DNA of 64,000 nt, from the NCBI RefSeq assembly GCF_024297145.1, contig NZ_JANCTC010000006.1, positions 186,001-250,000 on the forward strand. Reading direction: 5' to 3'. The stretch is from Mesorhizobium sp. LMG 17147 (GTDB lineage: Bacteria > Pseudomonadota > Alphaproteobacteria > Rhizobiales > Rhizobiaceae). Position numbers and translations under genes: made by a program. Below the pieces are notes generated by a model that saw nothing but the letters and a program-made list of their open reading frames with translations, did not search any database and was not told where the DNA came from. Each line of letters starts with the position of its first letter. Positions within the stretch are counted from its first letter, which is position 1. This document shows, piece by piece, positions 25,457 to 34,272 of this stretch.

Positions 25457-27656
25457 TCGGCAACTCCCGGATCCGCTTGCCTGTGGCGTCGAAGACGGCA
25501 TTGGCCACCGCAGCGGCAACGCCTGTGGCGCCGAGCTCGCCGATGCCCTTGCCGCCGATCGGGCTGGCATGCTCGTCCACCTCGTCGACGAAGTGGATTA
25601 TGATGTCGCCGGGAATGTCGGCGTTGACCGGAATGGCGACCCCGGAAAGGTTCTTCGACAGGAACCGCCCAAGCACTGGTTCGTGCCGGCTCTGCTCCAT
25701 CGCCGCCATGCCCCAGCCCCAGATGATGCCGCCCGTCATCTGGCTGCGTGCGGTGCGGGGATTGACGATGCGGCCGGCGCTGTAGCTGCCGACGGCGCGA
25801 CGAAGCCTGAGCAGGCCGAGCCCCGGATCGACGCCGACCTCCATGAAGATCGCGCCGAAAGTGCGCATGGCGAGGCCGTTGCCATGCTGCGCCGGATCGA
25901 ACGAGCCGGAGCCAATGATCTCGCCGATGTCGGTATGGCTCATAACGTCGGCGATCGTCTGACCGCCGGCAGCGCCTCTGCGGCGAATATGGCCGTCGTG
26001 CATTTCCACCTCGTCGGGCAGCAGATTGGCAAGACGGGCAAGCTGCGAACGGGCATCTTCGGCGGCGGCGAGCACCGCCGCGCCCACCCCCATGGTCGAT
26101 GACGAGCCATAGGTCGGTCCCGCCTCCGGCAGTTCTGTATCGCCCATTTCCAACTCGATCTTCTCCATCGGCAGGCCCAGCACGTCGGCCGCGATCTGCG
26201 GAAAGATGGTGAGTGTTCCGGTCCCTATGTCCTGGGTGCCGGTGCGGATGAGCACCCTGCCGTCTCTGTGCAGCCTGACCTCGGCTGCAGGCGTCGGGTG
26301 GCGGAAACAGCCCATGCTGCAGGTTGCCATGCCGTAGCCGATCAGCCAATCGCCATCGCGTTGCGGCTTGCGCGGGCGCTCGCGCCAGCCGAACAGCCGG
26401 GCGCCTTCCTCATAAGCCTCGCGCAGCTTCTTCGATGACCAGGGCTGGCCGGTGGCCGGATCCGTGTCCGCATGGTTGATCAGACGCAGGTCGAGCGGAT
26501 CGATGCCGAGGCGGTGGGCGAGCTCGTCTATCGCGCTTTCGAGGGCCCAGGTGCCGGGACCCTCGACCGGCGCGCGCAGCGCCGTCGGCATGGCGACGTT
26601 CGCGCGCTCGACGCGCTGGCTGAGACGCATGGCCGGCGTGGCGTAGAGACCCTTCGAGGCTTCGGTGGCGAACTCGACGAAATCGTCGCTCACGGTGGTC
26701 AGGTTGACCACGTCCTGTTGCACGGCGGTCAGCTTGCCCGACCTGTCCGCAGCCAGCACGATCTTCTGTGCCATGCGCGGCTGGTAGCCGAGGCAGGAAT
26801 AGGCATTGGCGCGGCTGAGCGCCAGCCTGACCGGGCGCTGCATGATGCGCGCCGCGGCGGCGGCCAGCACCTGATGCGGCCAGATCCAACCCTTGCCGCC
26901 GAAGCCGCCGCCGGTATGGCGGGAAATCACGCGGACCTTTCCGGCGGGGACATTCAAACGGGCGGCAAGCACCTGGCGGACACCATAGACGTGCTGCGTG
27001 GCGTCGTGCAGCGTCAGCTCTCCGTCGTTCCACTCAGCGAGCGTCGCCGAGGGCTCCATGGCGTTGTGGTGGCGCGACGGCTGCAGGTAGACGGCTTCGA
27101 CCATGGCGGCTGCGTCGCTAAGCCCGCGGTCGACGTCGCCCTTGGTAAATGTCGGCTCCAGGAACAGGAAGCCGCTCTCCCTCGGCACGACCGCAGCCTT
27201 GTCGATGGCGGTCCACTCCGGCGGTGCCGGCAATTCCGGCTCGGCGAACTCGAAGCGCAATGCGACGTGGCGGGCACCGGCCTCCGCCGCCTCCAGCGTC
27301 TCGCCCAGCACAATGGCAAGCGGCTGACCCTCGTGACGTATCTCGTCGCCCTGCATGGGCATGAAGCTCTGCGCTGCCGGTGGGCCTTCGGCCTGCTGCA
27401 TCTGCGTATCGGGCTCGGCCCTCGGCGATGCGAACCGGCCGAATTTGGGCATGTCCTCATGCGTGAGCACACGCACGACGCCCTTCTCGGCGAGCGCGTC
27501 GTCGACCATGATCGACGTCACGCGGCCGGCCGGAACGGGCGCGGTCACGAGTACCGCATAGAGCAGGTCGGGGGCGAAATAGTCGGCCGCATAGCGGGCG
27601 CGGCCGGTGACCTTGACGCCGCCGTCAGGGCGGGCGACAGGCTGGCTGATCATCAT
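25434..27656 (-). CDS. paoC: Aldehyde oxidoreductase molybdenum-binding subunit (PaoC-like)
   Basis: 740 residues, the usual size for the large subunit of xanthine-dehydrogenase-family enzymes. Cofactor regions include TGGGFGGKGWIWPHQVLAA and GVGAAVLAAAEDARSQLARL. The active-site Glu is in the C-terminal motif IGGKGIGELGATGVAAAVANAVFDATG. It hydroxylates aldehydes or heterocycles. It follows the FAD subunit with a 4-bp overlap. The order iron-sulfur, FAD, Mo matches PaoABC. Molybdenum cofactor is probably cytosine dinucleotide type by family. Confidence 0.88.
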   Translation of the reverse strand: MMISQPVARPDGGVKVTGRARYAADYFAPDLLYAVLVTAPVPAGRVTSIMVDDALAEKGVVRVLTHEDMPKFGRFASPRAEPDTQMQQAEGPPAAQSFMPMQGDEIRHEGQPLAIVLGETLEAAEAGARHVALRFEFAEPELPAPPEWTAIDKAAVVPRESGFLFLEPTFTKGDVDRGLSDAAAMVEAVYLQPSRHHNAMEPSATLAEWNDGELTLHDATQHVYGVRQVLAARLNVPAGKVRVISRHTGGGFGGKGWIWPHQVLAAAAARIMQRPVRLALSRANAYSCLGYQPRMAQKIVLAADRSGKLTAVQQDVVNLTTVSDDFVEFATEASKGLYATPAMRLSQRVERANVAMPTALRAPVEGPGTWALESAIDELAHRLGIDPLDLRLINHADTDPATGQPWSSKKLREAYEEGARLFGWRERPRKPQRDGDWLIGYGMATCSMGCFRHPTPAAEVRLHRDGRVLIRTGTQDIGTGTLTIFPQIAADVLGLPMEKIELEMGDTELPEAGPTYGSSSTMGVGAAVLAAAEDARSQLARLANLLPDEVEMHDGHIRRRGAAGGQTIADVMSHTDIGEIIGSGSFDPAQHGNGLAMRTFGAIFMEVGVDPGLGLLRLRRAVGSYSAGRIVNPRTARSQMTGGIIWGWGMAAMEQSRHEPVLGRFLSKNLSGVAIPVNADIPGDIIIHFVDEVDEHASPIGGKGIGELGATGVAAAVANAVFDATGKRIRELPITPEKLL

Positions 27657-28642
27657 GACGACATCCTCGCTGCTTTTTCGATCGCCCGCAAAGCGGCGGT
27701 CTTGGCCAATTCGATCTTGTAGGCGTTCTGCGACAAGGGACGCGCTTGGGCGAAGGATTGCTCGATAGCGGTGCTCAACGCCTCGCGATCGCCGATTTCG
27801 GCACCGGCAAGCTGCTCCTCAGCGGCGCTCAGCCGCCACGGCCGCAGCGCCACGGATCCCAGCGCCAGGGCGGCCCGACGGATGGTTTGGCCGTCCATCT
27901 CCAGCACAGCGGCGGCAGAGACGATGGCGTATTCGTAGGATTCGCGCTCGCGCACCTTGAGGTAGGCCGATCGCGGCGCCGGCGCCGGCAGCTCGATTGC
28001 CGTGATCAGTTCGCCTTGTTGCAACACATTGTCTGCCTCGGGCCGCGTGTCGGGAAGCAGGTGGAATTCCGCTGCCGGAATGCGCCGGCCGCCGCTGCGG
28101 TGCGCGGTGACGATGACCGCATCAAGTGCTGCCAGCGCCACGGCCGGGTCGGATGGCTGGGTGGCGACGCAATCCTCGGTCCAGCCGAATATCGCGTGAT
28201 TGTCGTTGATGCCATGCAATGCCGAGCAGCCGGAGCCGAGCTGACGCTTGTTGCATGGCAACTGCTCTTCGGCACGGAAATAGGCACAGCGCGTCTTCTG
28301 CAGAAGATTGCCGCCTATCGTTGCCAGGTTTCTCAGCTGCGGCGATGCGGCGTTGAGGATCGCCTGGCTCAACACCGGATAGTCGCGCACGACCAACGCA
28401 TGCAGCGCGACATCGTTGAGATGCATCAGCGCGCCGATCGTCAAGCCGCCGCCGGGCAGTGCCTCGACCTGATCCAGCCCGTCGAGGCGGGAGATGTCGA
28501 TGATCCGGGTCGGCTCCGTAATGCCAAGGCGCAGCCAGTTGAGCAATTCGGTGCCGCCGGCGAGAAAGGCGCTGTCCGGCGCGGCACCGGCTGCGATCGT
28601 GTCACCCAGGCTGTCGGCGCGTGCATAGACGAATGGGGTCAT
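27653..28642 (-). CDS. paoB: Aldehyde oxidoreductase FAD subunit with extra [4Fe-4S] (PaoB-like)
   Basis: 329 residues. The FAD motifs AGGTELLNWLRLG and NLATIGGNLLQKTRC are followed by an insertion with Cys119, Cys130, Cys139 and Cys158. This spacing resembles the [4Fe-4S] site of E. coli PaoB and is absent from ordinary xanthine dehydrogenase FAD subunits. Electrons pass from the molybdenum subunit through iron-sulfur centres to FAD. I chose ATG 28642, which overlaps the upstream stop as ATGA. Confidence 0.88.
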   Translation of the reverse strand: MTPFVYARADSLGDTIAAGAAPDSAFLAGGTELLNWLRLGITEPTRIIDISRLDGLDQVEALPGGGLTIGALMHLNDVALHALVVRDYPVLSQAILNAASPQLRNLATIGGNLLQKTRCAYFRAEEQLPCNKRQLGSGCSALHGINDNHAIFGWTEDCVATQPSDPAVALAALDAVIVTAHRSGGRRIPAAEFHLLPDTRPEADNVLQQGELITAIELPAPAPRSAYLKVRERESYEYAIVSAAAVLEMDGQTIRRAALALGSVALRPWRLSAAEEQLAGAEIGDREALSTAIEQSFAQARPLSQNAYKIELAKTAALRAIEKAARMSS

Positions 28643-29124
28643 TGGCTCGCCCTCCCGGCCGCTGCGCGCACCGCCTCGACGATTTGCGGATAGGCCGAGC
28701 AGCGGCACAGATTCCCGCTCATCCATTCGCGGATCTCGGCATCGGAGCCGGTATGTCCCTCCTCGATCAGCGCCGCCGCTGACATCACCTGGCCGGGCGT
28801 GCAGAATCCGCACTGAAAACCATCATGATCGATGAACGCCTGCTGCACGGGATGAAGCGCATCGCCGTCTGCCAGCCCTTCGATCGTGGTAACCTCGCGT
28901 CCCTCGCAGGACACGGCAAGTATCATGCAGGCATTCACACGCCGCCCGTCGAGATGCACGGTGCAGGCGCCGCACTCGCCGAAATTGCATCCCTTTTTCG
29001 TTCCGGTCAGATGAAGCCGCTCGCGCAGCAGGTCGAGCAGCGTGACGCGGGGATCGAGATCGGAAAGGCTGTGATCCTCTCCGTTCACCCGCAACCTCAA
29101 TAGGTGCCGATCGTGGAAGTTCAT
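28639..29124 (-). CDS. paoA: Aldehyde oxidoreductase [2Fe-2S] subunit (PaoA-like)
   Basis: 161 residues. The plant-type centre is GCNFGECGACTVHLDGRRVNAC (Cys46, 51, 54, 66). The second is GFQCGFCTPGQ with NLCRCSAYPQI (Cys105, 108, 140, 142). E. coli PaoA carries a Tat signal for periplasmic export. No such signal is visible here at ATG 29124 or in the open frame up to 29289, so the complex may be cytosolic, or the original 5' end may have been lost. A shrunken copy of this gene lies at 33511. Confidence 0.88.
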   Translation of the reverse strand: MNFHDRHLLRLRVNGEDHSLSDLDPRVTLLDLLRERLHLTGTKKGCNFGECGACTVHLDGRRVNACMILAVSCEGREVTTIEGLADGDALHPVQQAFIDHDGFQCGFCTPGQVMSAAALIEEGHTGSDAEIREWMSGNLCRCSAYPQIVEAVRAAAGRASQ

Positions 29125-29303
29125 GTGGGGTACCTCGAAGCACATGCCGTACTCGCCGCAAGGACTTGTCCAGCAAGCAGCCCCCCACCTGTCGAGGCGA
29201 AATAGGGCGGTCGATTCCGGTGAAAAGGCGCTGTCATGCGCCGAAAGCAAAAAACGCTCGTTTGAGATTTGCGGCGGAAAGGCTTGCACGACCTACGATC
29301 GCT

Positions 29304-29402
29304 CGATCCCCCAAGCCCTCGATCGGCGGTCGAACGCATGACGGCCGGGGTCGCCAGACCCTCCGCCGGCCGGGCGAGGTGAGGACTTGCCATGACCACG
29401 AG
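29304..29402 (-). pseudogene. LysR gene fragment
   Basis: About 95 bp match the effector-domain part of the intact LysR gene at 31345-31438 (the residues around PAEGLATPAVMRST), in the same orientation. There is no start and no HTH. It lies upstream of the PaoA-like gene, where a divergent or upstream regulator would be expected. Confidence 0.75.
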
Positions 29403-29507
29403 GCACATTGGATTGATTGCGCCTTGGCTCGCGGTTGATCGTTTCCGCTGGCGTCGCGCTTGAGCTGGCGTGGTGGCCATACTGAGCATCGGCTGCTCAA
29501 TTGTGTT

Positions 29508-29538
29508 TTGACTATTTGGCTGCACAGGCGCGTAAAAT
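29508..29538 (+). promoter_or_regulatory. Possible promoter for the exported cupin gene
   Basis: TTGACT (29508) and TAAAAT (29533) are separated by 19 bases, about 50 bases before ATG 29587. GGGAGG at 29573 provides a good ribosome site. The spacing is longer than ideal. Confidence 0.35.
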
Positions 29539-29586
29539 ATCAGGTTCGCCCAGTTGTGGGCGGACTAACTCAGGGAGGATAATGTT

Positions 29587-30012
29587 ATGAAGATGAATCG
29601 ACGTAATGCTTTCGCCCTTGGTGCCACCTCGTTGTCAATCCCGCTATTGGTTGCATTGCCGACTCCGGCAGCGGCCAAGACCTACGGTCCGACTGATGGC
29701 AAAGAGATTTTTCCCGGCGTTCGGCTCGTCGAACTGGGAACGCGAGACTCCCATATCAAGGGGTACAAGAAAATCGCGATGGAAGACGTTGTGTATCAGC
29801 CAAAGGGATCTAGCCCGCTGGGGGATGTCATGGCCGACGATATGGTCTGCACGGTCACTGAAGGCGAGCTGCAGGTCACGGCCGGGGATATGCAGTTCAC
29901 AGCCAAGGAAGGCGATGTATGGAGCTGCGGCAAGGGTAGCACGAAGGAGGCTGCTACGAACAACGGGACAGCGGTCGCCGTGATGCGGGTGATTAACCTC
30001 AAGGCTGAATAA
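29587..30012 (+). CDS. Tat-exported cupin-like protein
   Basis: 141 residues. MKMNRRNAFALGATSLSIPLLVALPTPAAAK is a twin-arginine-type signal. The mature part is a small cupin: AMEDVVYQPKGSSPLGDVMADDMVCTVTEGELQVTAGDMQFTAKEGDVWSCGKGSTKEAATNNGTAVAVMRVINL. The histidines of cupin motif 1 are missing, so metal binding is doubtful. It stands alone between a LysR remnant and a small unknown gene, in sequence of somewhat lower GC. Confidence 0.78.
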   Translation: MKMNRRNAFALGATSLSIPLLVALPTPAAAKTYGPTDGKEIFPGVRLVELGTRDSHIKGYKKIAMEDVVYQPKGSSPLGDVMADDMVCTVTEGELQVTAGDMQFTAKEGDVWSCGKGSTKEAATNNGTAVAVMRVINLKAE

Positions 30013-30030
30013 AGCCAAGTTGGCGATCGT

Positions 30031-30047
30031 GGGCGCAATCCGCGCCC
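30031..30047 (+). terminator. Hairpin after the cupin gene
   Basis: GGGCGC-AATCC-GCGCCC is a perfect 6-bp GC stem 19 bases after the stop codon. No T-run follows, so it is a weak terminator or an mRNA 3' stabiliser. Confidence 0.4.
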
Positions 30048-30271
30048 GGGTGGAATCTTGCGGGTTAGCGATCTAACCGGCCAGCGCCATTCCAGTGCCA
30101 ACGCCGATGGCAAGGCCCCATTAGAAGCTTCCCGGCGAGATCGATGGCCAAGACGCGGACGGCTCCCAAACGTCTGCACGGGGCCCCTGATCGCGCTGGC
30201 AAGATCGTCAAACGTCGTTCCATTCCCGGAGTCTAGATCGACACCGGGAATCTCTGAATTCCCCTGTTCCG

Positions 30272-30583
30272 CTAAGCCACGATGTAACGCAGCGGCTTCT
30301 TGCGCTTCGGCGGCCTGTACTTCTCGACCAGCCTGACCTTATCAATATCGACCGTCACCAGCGGTCCCATGTCGATGGTCACCTTGCCGCCTTCCTCGTC
30401 TATGCGCGTGATCTCGCCGGCAAGCTCTATCTGCTGGCCTCGCTTGACCTTGGACTTGCTGTCCACGTTCGAATGCGGGAAGTTGTAGGAGGGGATTGAG
30501 ACGCTGATACGGTCGTCGGCGACCCGCCTACGTACCGTGGCCGTGATCGCAACCACGTCACCGATGCCAATGCCCCGCGCCAT
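30272..30583 (-). CDS. Small beta-rich hypothetical protein, 103 residues
   Basis: Not recognised as a named family. The sequence alternates short hydrophobic strands with charged turns (GIGDVVAITATVRRRVADDRISVSIPSYNFPHSN, then GQQIELAGEITRIDEEGGKVTIDMGPLVTVDIDKVRLVEKY), as in small OB-fold or barrel proteins. It ends in a basic tail. No signal, no membrane helix. It stands alone between two gene-poor stretches. Confidence 0.6.
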   Translation of the reverse strand: MARGIGIGDVVAITATVRRRVADDRISVSIPSYNFPHSNVDSKSKVKRGQQIELAGEITRIDEEGGKVTIDMGPLVTVDIDKVRLVEKYRPPKRKKPLRYIVA

Positions 30584-31033
30584 ACATTTGAGTCTGGAGC
30601 GGACGGTGCCCTAGTCAAGATGTTGCTAATATACACGCCTGCGAGCTTCGCCCTTGGCGAGGCGACGCAGCGGCTTGGTTGCGGGGGGACTGGCAGCTAG
30701 AGGCCGCTCGGCCTTGACGGCCAGCGAGCTTAAGAGGAGGCCCTGTGCTGGCTGACCAAAACCTTGCGCTTATGGCAACGAAAAAACATCATTCGAACGA
30801 ACACTTTTCGTCCACGAGGAGGGAAGGGAATGCGGTCGGTGGCGCTCTCAATATCCATACATAGCCGGCCGTCAGCAGTGGTGACGATGGCACACTTCGC
30901 GGAGCCGGTTGCCGTTAAAAAATGTCGCGTTCGCGGAAGATATTTCGAATAACGCACCCACCAAGAAAGCACGGCAACTGCTTTCCTTGTGCCTCGCATA
31001 AGGCCTCAGCTGGGTTAACCAGCTTCCTGCGCG
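30584..31033. other. Gene-poor stretch, nothing supported
   Basis: About 450 bp. Open frames on both strands have no recognisable motif or ribosome site. Part of a fragmented region. Confidence 0.5.
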
Positions 31034-31921
31034 TCATTTGCCGATATAGGCGGCCAGCTCGTCAGGTGTCCCCATGGGAAAGGCGCGTTTCAGATGGTCG
31101 AGGAATGCGGAGACGCGCGCGCTCAGCAGCCGCCGAGAGGGATAGAGTGTCCACAGGGCGATGTCGGGTCCCTCGACATCCCCCCAAAGTACCAGCGTTC
31201 CGTCCGCCAGATCATGGCTCACTAGCGACACTGGAAGGCGTCCCGCGCCGACGCCCGCTCGCACTGCATCCCGGACCATGATGAGCGACGACAGTGCAAG
31301 GACGGGCTCGATCGCGATTGTTAACCGGCCAGTGGGCGTCTTCACCTCCCAAGCCCCGCGATCTGTCGAACGCATGACGGCCGGGGTCGCCAGGCCTTCG
31401 GCCGGCAGGGCGAGGTCAGGACTTGCCACGACCACCAGCCGATCACGCAGAAAGGCTCGCCCAACGAGGCTCTCATCCCGATCCGGATTGACCCGGATCA
31501 CCAGGTCAAATCCCTCTTCGATCATGTCGACGACGCGGTCTTCGGTCGTGACCTCGAGCCTGACCTCCGGGTATTTCAGGGCGAAGCCGGCGGCGATCTT
31601 CCCCATCGCGGTCTGTGCGAACAGCAATGGGGCGCTGATCCGCAACCGGCCGCGCGGCCTTTCGCCGCCTGAGGCGATCGCCGCCGTCGTCTCTTCGAGC
31701 TCGGAAAGCAACCGGCCCGCGCGCTCGAAAAGCGCGCGTCCTTCTTCCGTCAGCTTTAGCGCGCGCGCGCCACGCTCGAACAGCCGTAGATCCAGACTCG
31801 CCTCCAGTTCCGCCACGCGTCGGGACAAGGTGGCCTTCGGGCGCCCGGCAGCGCGGGCGGCCTTACCGAAGCCCCCGTGGCGGGCGACCAGGTTGAAATC
31901 AGCAAGGGCAAGTAGATCCAT
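31034..31921 (-). CDS. LysR-family transcriptional regulator
   Basis: 295 residues from ATG 31921. The HTH reads DLLALADFNLVARHGGFGKAARAAGRPKATLSRRVAELEASLDLRLFERGARALKLTEEGRAL, with a full effector domain ending LSARVSAFLDHLKRAF. It is divergent from the NmrA-like gene 104 bp away, and the gap includes TATAAT (31952) and the small dyad CACA-AA-TGTG. It probably regulates NmrA and the DUF1857 gene. A fragment of a related LysR gene lies at 29304. Confidence 0.88.
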   Translation of the reverse strand: MDLLALADFNLVARHGGFGKAARAAGRPKATLSRRVAELEASLDLRLFERGARALKLTEEGRALFERAGRLLSELEETTAAIASGGERPRGRLRISAPLLFAQTAMGKIAAGFALKYPEVRLEVTTEDRVVDMIEEGFDLVIRVNPDRDESLVGRAFLRDRLVVVASPDLALPAEGLATPAVMRSTDRGAWEVKTPTGRLTIAIEPVLALSSLIMVRDAVRAGVGAGRLPVSLVSHDLADGTLVLWGDVEGPDIALWTLYPSRRLLSARVSAFLDHLKRAFPMGTPDELAAYIGK

Positions 31922-32025
31922 GTGTTCCACCTGTGGGACGGCGTGTTCAGATATAATGCCTACCGACACAAATGTGGATCACTAATTTTCTGGGACGCCA
32001 TCCGGCTCAACTCAGGAGTAATCCC

Positions 32026-32889
32026 ATGACCATTCTCGTTACCGGCGCGACCGGCAATGTCGGCCGCAACGTAGTCGAACAGCTCGTGAAGCGTGGCGCC
32101 GATGTGCGCGCTTTGGTTCGCGATCCCTCGAAGGCCAATTTCCCCGCTGGCGTAGATGTCGTGCAGGGCGACCTGCTCGATGTCGATTCCCTGCGCAAGG
32201 CGTTCTCCGGCGTCTCCACCCTTTTCCTGCTGAACGCGGTGGTGGCCGACGAATACACCCAGGCGCTGGTAGCGCTGGCCGTTGCCCGTGAGGCCGGCAT
32301 CGAGCGGATCGTCTATCTGTCGGTGATCCACAGCGACATCTACGTCAATGTGCCGCATTTCGCGGGCAAGTTCGGCGTCGAGCGGATGATCGAACAGATG
32401 GAGCTCAACGCCACCATCCTGCGGCCCGCCTACTTCATGGACAACGACATCACGATCAAGGACGTGGTGATCGGCTACGGCATCTATCCGATGCCGATCG
32501 GAGCCAAGGGCATCGCCATGATCGACGCGCGGGACCTGGGCGAGATCGCCGCGATCGAACTCATCCGCCGCGAGCAGGCCGCCGCGCCGCTGCCGTTCGA
32601 CCGCATCAACCTGGTCGGCCCCGACACGCTGACTGGCAGGGACGTCGCAGCGATCTGGACGGACGTCCTCGGTCGACATATCGCGTATCCCGGCGACGAC
32701 ACCGCCGGCTTCGAGCAGAACCTGCGGCAGTTCATGCCGAGCTGGATGGCGCTCGACATGCGCCTGATGGCCGAGCGCTTCCTCACGGACGGCATGGTCC
32801 CCGATGCCGGCGATGTCGATCGGCTGACCGCGCTGCTGGGCCGACCGTTGCGCTCCTATCGCGACTATGCGGCCGCAATTGCCGGCTGA
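32026..32889 (+). CDS. NmrA-like NAD(P)-binding protein
   Basis: 287 residues. The dinucleotide motif ILVTGATGNVGRNVVEQLVKRG at the N terminus is followed by the NmrA/TMR-type fold, including LRPAYFMDND. The catalytic Tyr-x-x-x-Lys of atypical SDRs is not clearly in place, so a redox sensor or a reductase on an unknown substrate are both possible. CAGGAG lies about 10 bases before the ATG. Followed by a DUF1857 gene after 35 bp; divergent from LysR. Confidence 0.85.
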   Translation: MTILVTGATGNVGRNVVEQLVKRGADVRALVRDPSKANFPAGVDVVQGDLLDVDSLRKAFSGVSTLFLLNAVVADEYTQALVALAVAREAGIERIVYLSVIHSDIYVNVPHFAGKFGVERMIEQMELNATILRPAYFMDNDITIKDVVIGYGIYPMPIGAKGIAMIDARDLGEIAAIELIRREQAAAPLPFDRINLVGPDTLTGRDVAAIWTDVLGRHIAYPGDDTAGFEQNLRQFMPSWMALDMRLMAERFLTDGMVPDAGDVDRLTALLGRPLRSYRDYAAAIAG

Positions 32890-32924
32890 GCCCCGTCACC
32901 GACGTTCTGTCCAGAAGACATATC

Positions 32925-33410
32925 ATGATTTGCTCGACCGCCACCGTTCCGGTGAATCCCCGAGGCGAGACCAAGCTGACCCGTGCGCAGATATGGCAGG
33001 GCCTGGAACTCAAGGCGCGCGACGCCCGCCTGTTCCTGCCCGCAGGCCTCTGCACCCGTTGCGACGTCGTGGAGGAGAGCGCGATCCACTTCGTGCGCGA
33101 AGCTACGATCGCCGGTGCTGATCTGCGCGAAATCATCACGATCGAGCCGGAAAGCAAGGTCACCTTCTTCCAGGCGGCCGGTCCGCGCGAAGGCGCGATC
33201 ATCAACGAGTTGTTCGAGGACGAAGCGGGCGAACTTCAGCTCAAGTTCTACTGCTATCTCGGCCTGCGCGGGAAGGAGCCGAACGGACCGGAGGAGCAGG
33301 CCGAGCAGGCGCAGTTCGACAGCGACAAAGGCTACAAGGCCGCCCTTCTGTCCACGCTGAAGCGCACCCGCGAGTTGCTCGCGGACGGCCGGCTCGGACC
33401 ATCACCTTGA
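32925..33410 (+). CDS. DUF1857/AtaL-like SRPBCC protein
   Basis: 161 residues. The pattern LTRAQIWQGLELKARDARLFLPAG, then VREATIAGADLREIITIEPESKVTFF and ELQLKFYCYLGL, matches the DUF1857 branch of the SRPBCC superfamily, probably a ligand-binding or lyase-like fold. Probably transcribed with the NmrA-like gene just upstream. No function established. Confidence 0.78.
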   Translation: MICSTATVPVNPRGETKLTRAQIWQGLELKARDARLFLPAGLCTRCDVVEESAIHFVREATIAGADLREIITIEPESKVTFFQAAGPREGAIINELFEDEAGELQLKFYCYLGLRGKEPNGPEEQAEQAQFDSDKGYKAALLSTLKRTRELLADGRLGPSP

Positions 33411-33510
33411 ACATCACCTGGGCTGCCTCTTAGGAGGCGTCCCCGCTTTCCGAGGTAGCTACCATGAAAAATTTCGAAACCGACAACGTCAGGACTGCCC
33501 AACTCCCTCC

Positions 33511-33712
33511 GCGGACACGGCAAGTATCATGCCGTCGAGATGCACGGTGCAGGCGCCGCACTCGCCGAGCAGCGTGACGCGGGGATCGAGATCGGACAGG
33601 CTGTGGTCCTCACCGTTCCACCCGCAATCTCAGTAGGTCCGACCGTGGAGGCGAAATGGGGCGGTCGATTTCGGCGAAAAGGCGCTATCAGTCAGGAAAG
33701 CGAAAAACGTTT
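33511..33712 (-). pseudogene. Collapsed remnant of a PaoA-like gene and its upstream region
   Basis: Four blocks match 28908-29255 in the same order and orientation, with the intervening pieces deleted. They include the coding segments around the Cys motif and the stretch before the start codon. It cannot encode a protein. This points to an old duplicate of the Pao locus. Confidence 0.8.
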
Positions 33713-33751
33713 TAGGGCCCCGCAAGGGATGGGCTCCGAATGCCGCACAGC

Positions 33752-33775
33752 AAAAAGTGTACTGTCACGGCAATT
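33752..33775 (+). repeat. Dispersed motif copy AAAAAGTGTACTGTCACGG
   Basis: Related to copies at 34321-34344 and 9536-9559 (consensus AAAAGTGYACTGTCAC). This copy and the one at 34321 are in the same orientation and bracket the ACT-domain gene. Confidence 0.6.
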
Positions 33776-33786
33776 GGCAGGCCGCA

Positions 33787-34176
33787 CTACTCTGCATTCA
33801 GCACGTGGCCGGCATTCACCAGCAGATTGCGGGCTTTCTCCAGATCGCTCGATTTCACAAGCAAGTGGTCCCCGTCGAAGGTGGAAACCACAAAAATGCC
33901 GACCCCATTGGTAGATAGAGGTTTGATTACGGACAGGACGATGCCCGTCTCGTCGAAGGCAAACGGACCCTGTAATTTGAAGCAGGACCAACCGCCCACC
34001 ATTCGTACATCCTGCGGCATGCGATCTTCCAGGCAGACGATCGAAAGTTCGTCATCGGTGCGACTGATGCTGACAAACCCGCCCCCATCAGCCCACGATG
34101 GGATAGGATCGGAAGAACGCAGCCGAGCCACCCCGTATGCACCGTCCAGAGCTTGCAGCTTAACGCGAATTGACAT
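33787..34176 (-). CDS. ACT-domain protein (ACT_7/CASTOR-like)
   Basis: 129 residues. The region WSCFKLQGPFAFDETGIVLSVIKPLSTNGVGIFVVSTFDGDHLLVKSSDLEKARNLLVNAGH is a single C-terminal ACT domain of the type found in small amino-acid-binding regulators. The N terminus (VARLRSSDPIPSWADGGGFVSISRTDDELSIVCLED) is also typical. Cytosolic. It is an isolated intact gene within a field of pseudogenes, bracketed by two copies of a short dispersed motif. Confidence 0.83.
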   Translation of the reverse strand: MSIRVKLQALDGAYGVARLRSSDPIPSWADGGGFVSISRTDDELSIVCLEDRMPQDVRMVGGWSCFKLQGPFAFDETGIVLSVIKPLSTNGVGIFVVSTFDGDHLLVKSSDLEKARNLLVNAGHVLNAE

Positions 34177-34230
34177 TTGAAAATTACCTCGCCTGAGAAA
34201 ACCGAAACGATGTTGCAGATTCAGAATCTT

Positions 34231-34272
34231 CGTGATGCGTTACTACGTCAATCTCGTCGAGCCGACCGCTTG
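34231..34272 (+). pseudogene. Fragment of the M20 amidohydrolase C terminus
   Basis: About 40 bp match the C-terminal coding sequence of the M20 gene (25378-25420, residues MRYYVNLVE). Nothing else of that gene is present. Confidence 0.6.

Noticed and set aside
30730..30999. 89-residue minus-strand open frame
   Set aside because: Some protein-like segments, but no ribosome site or family motif in a generally decayed stretch.
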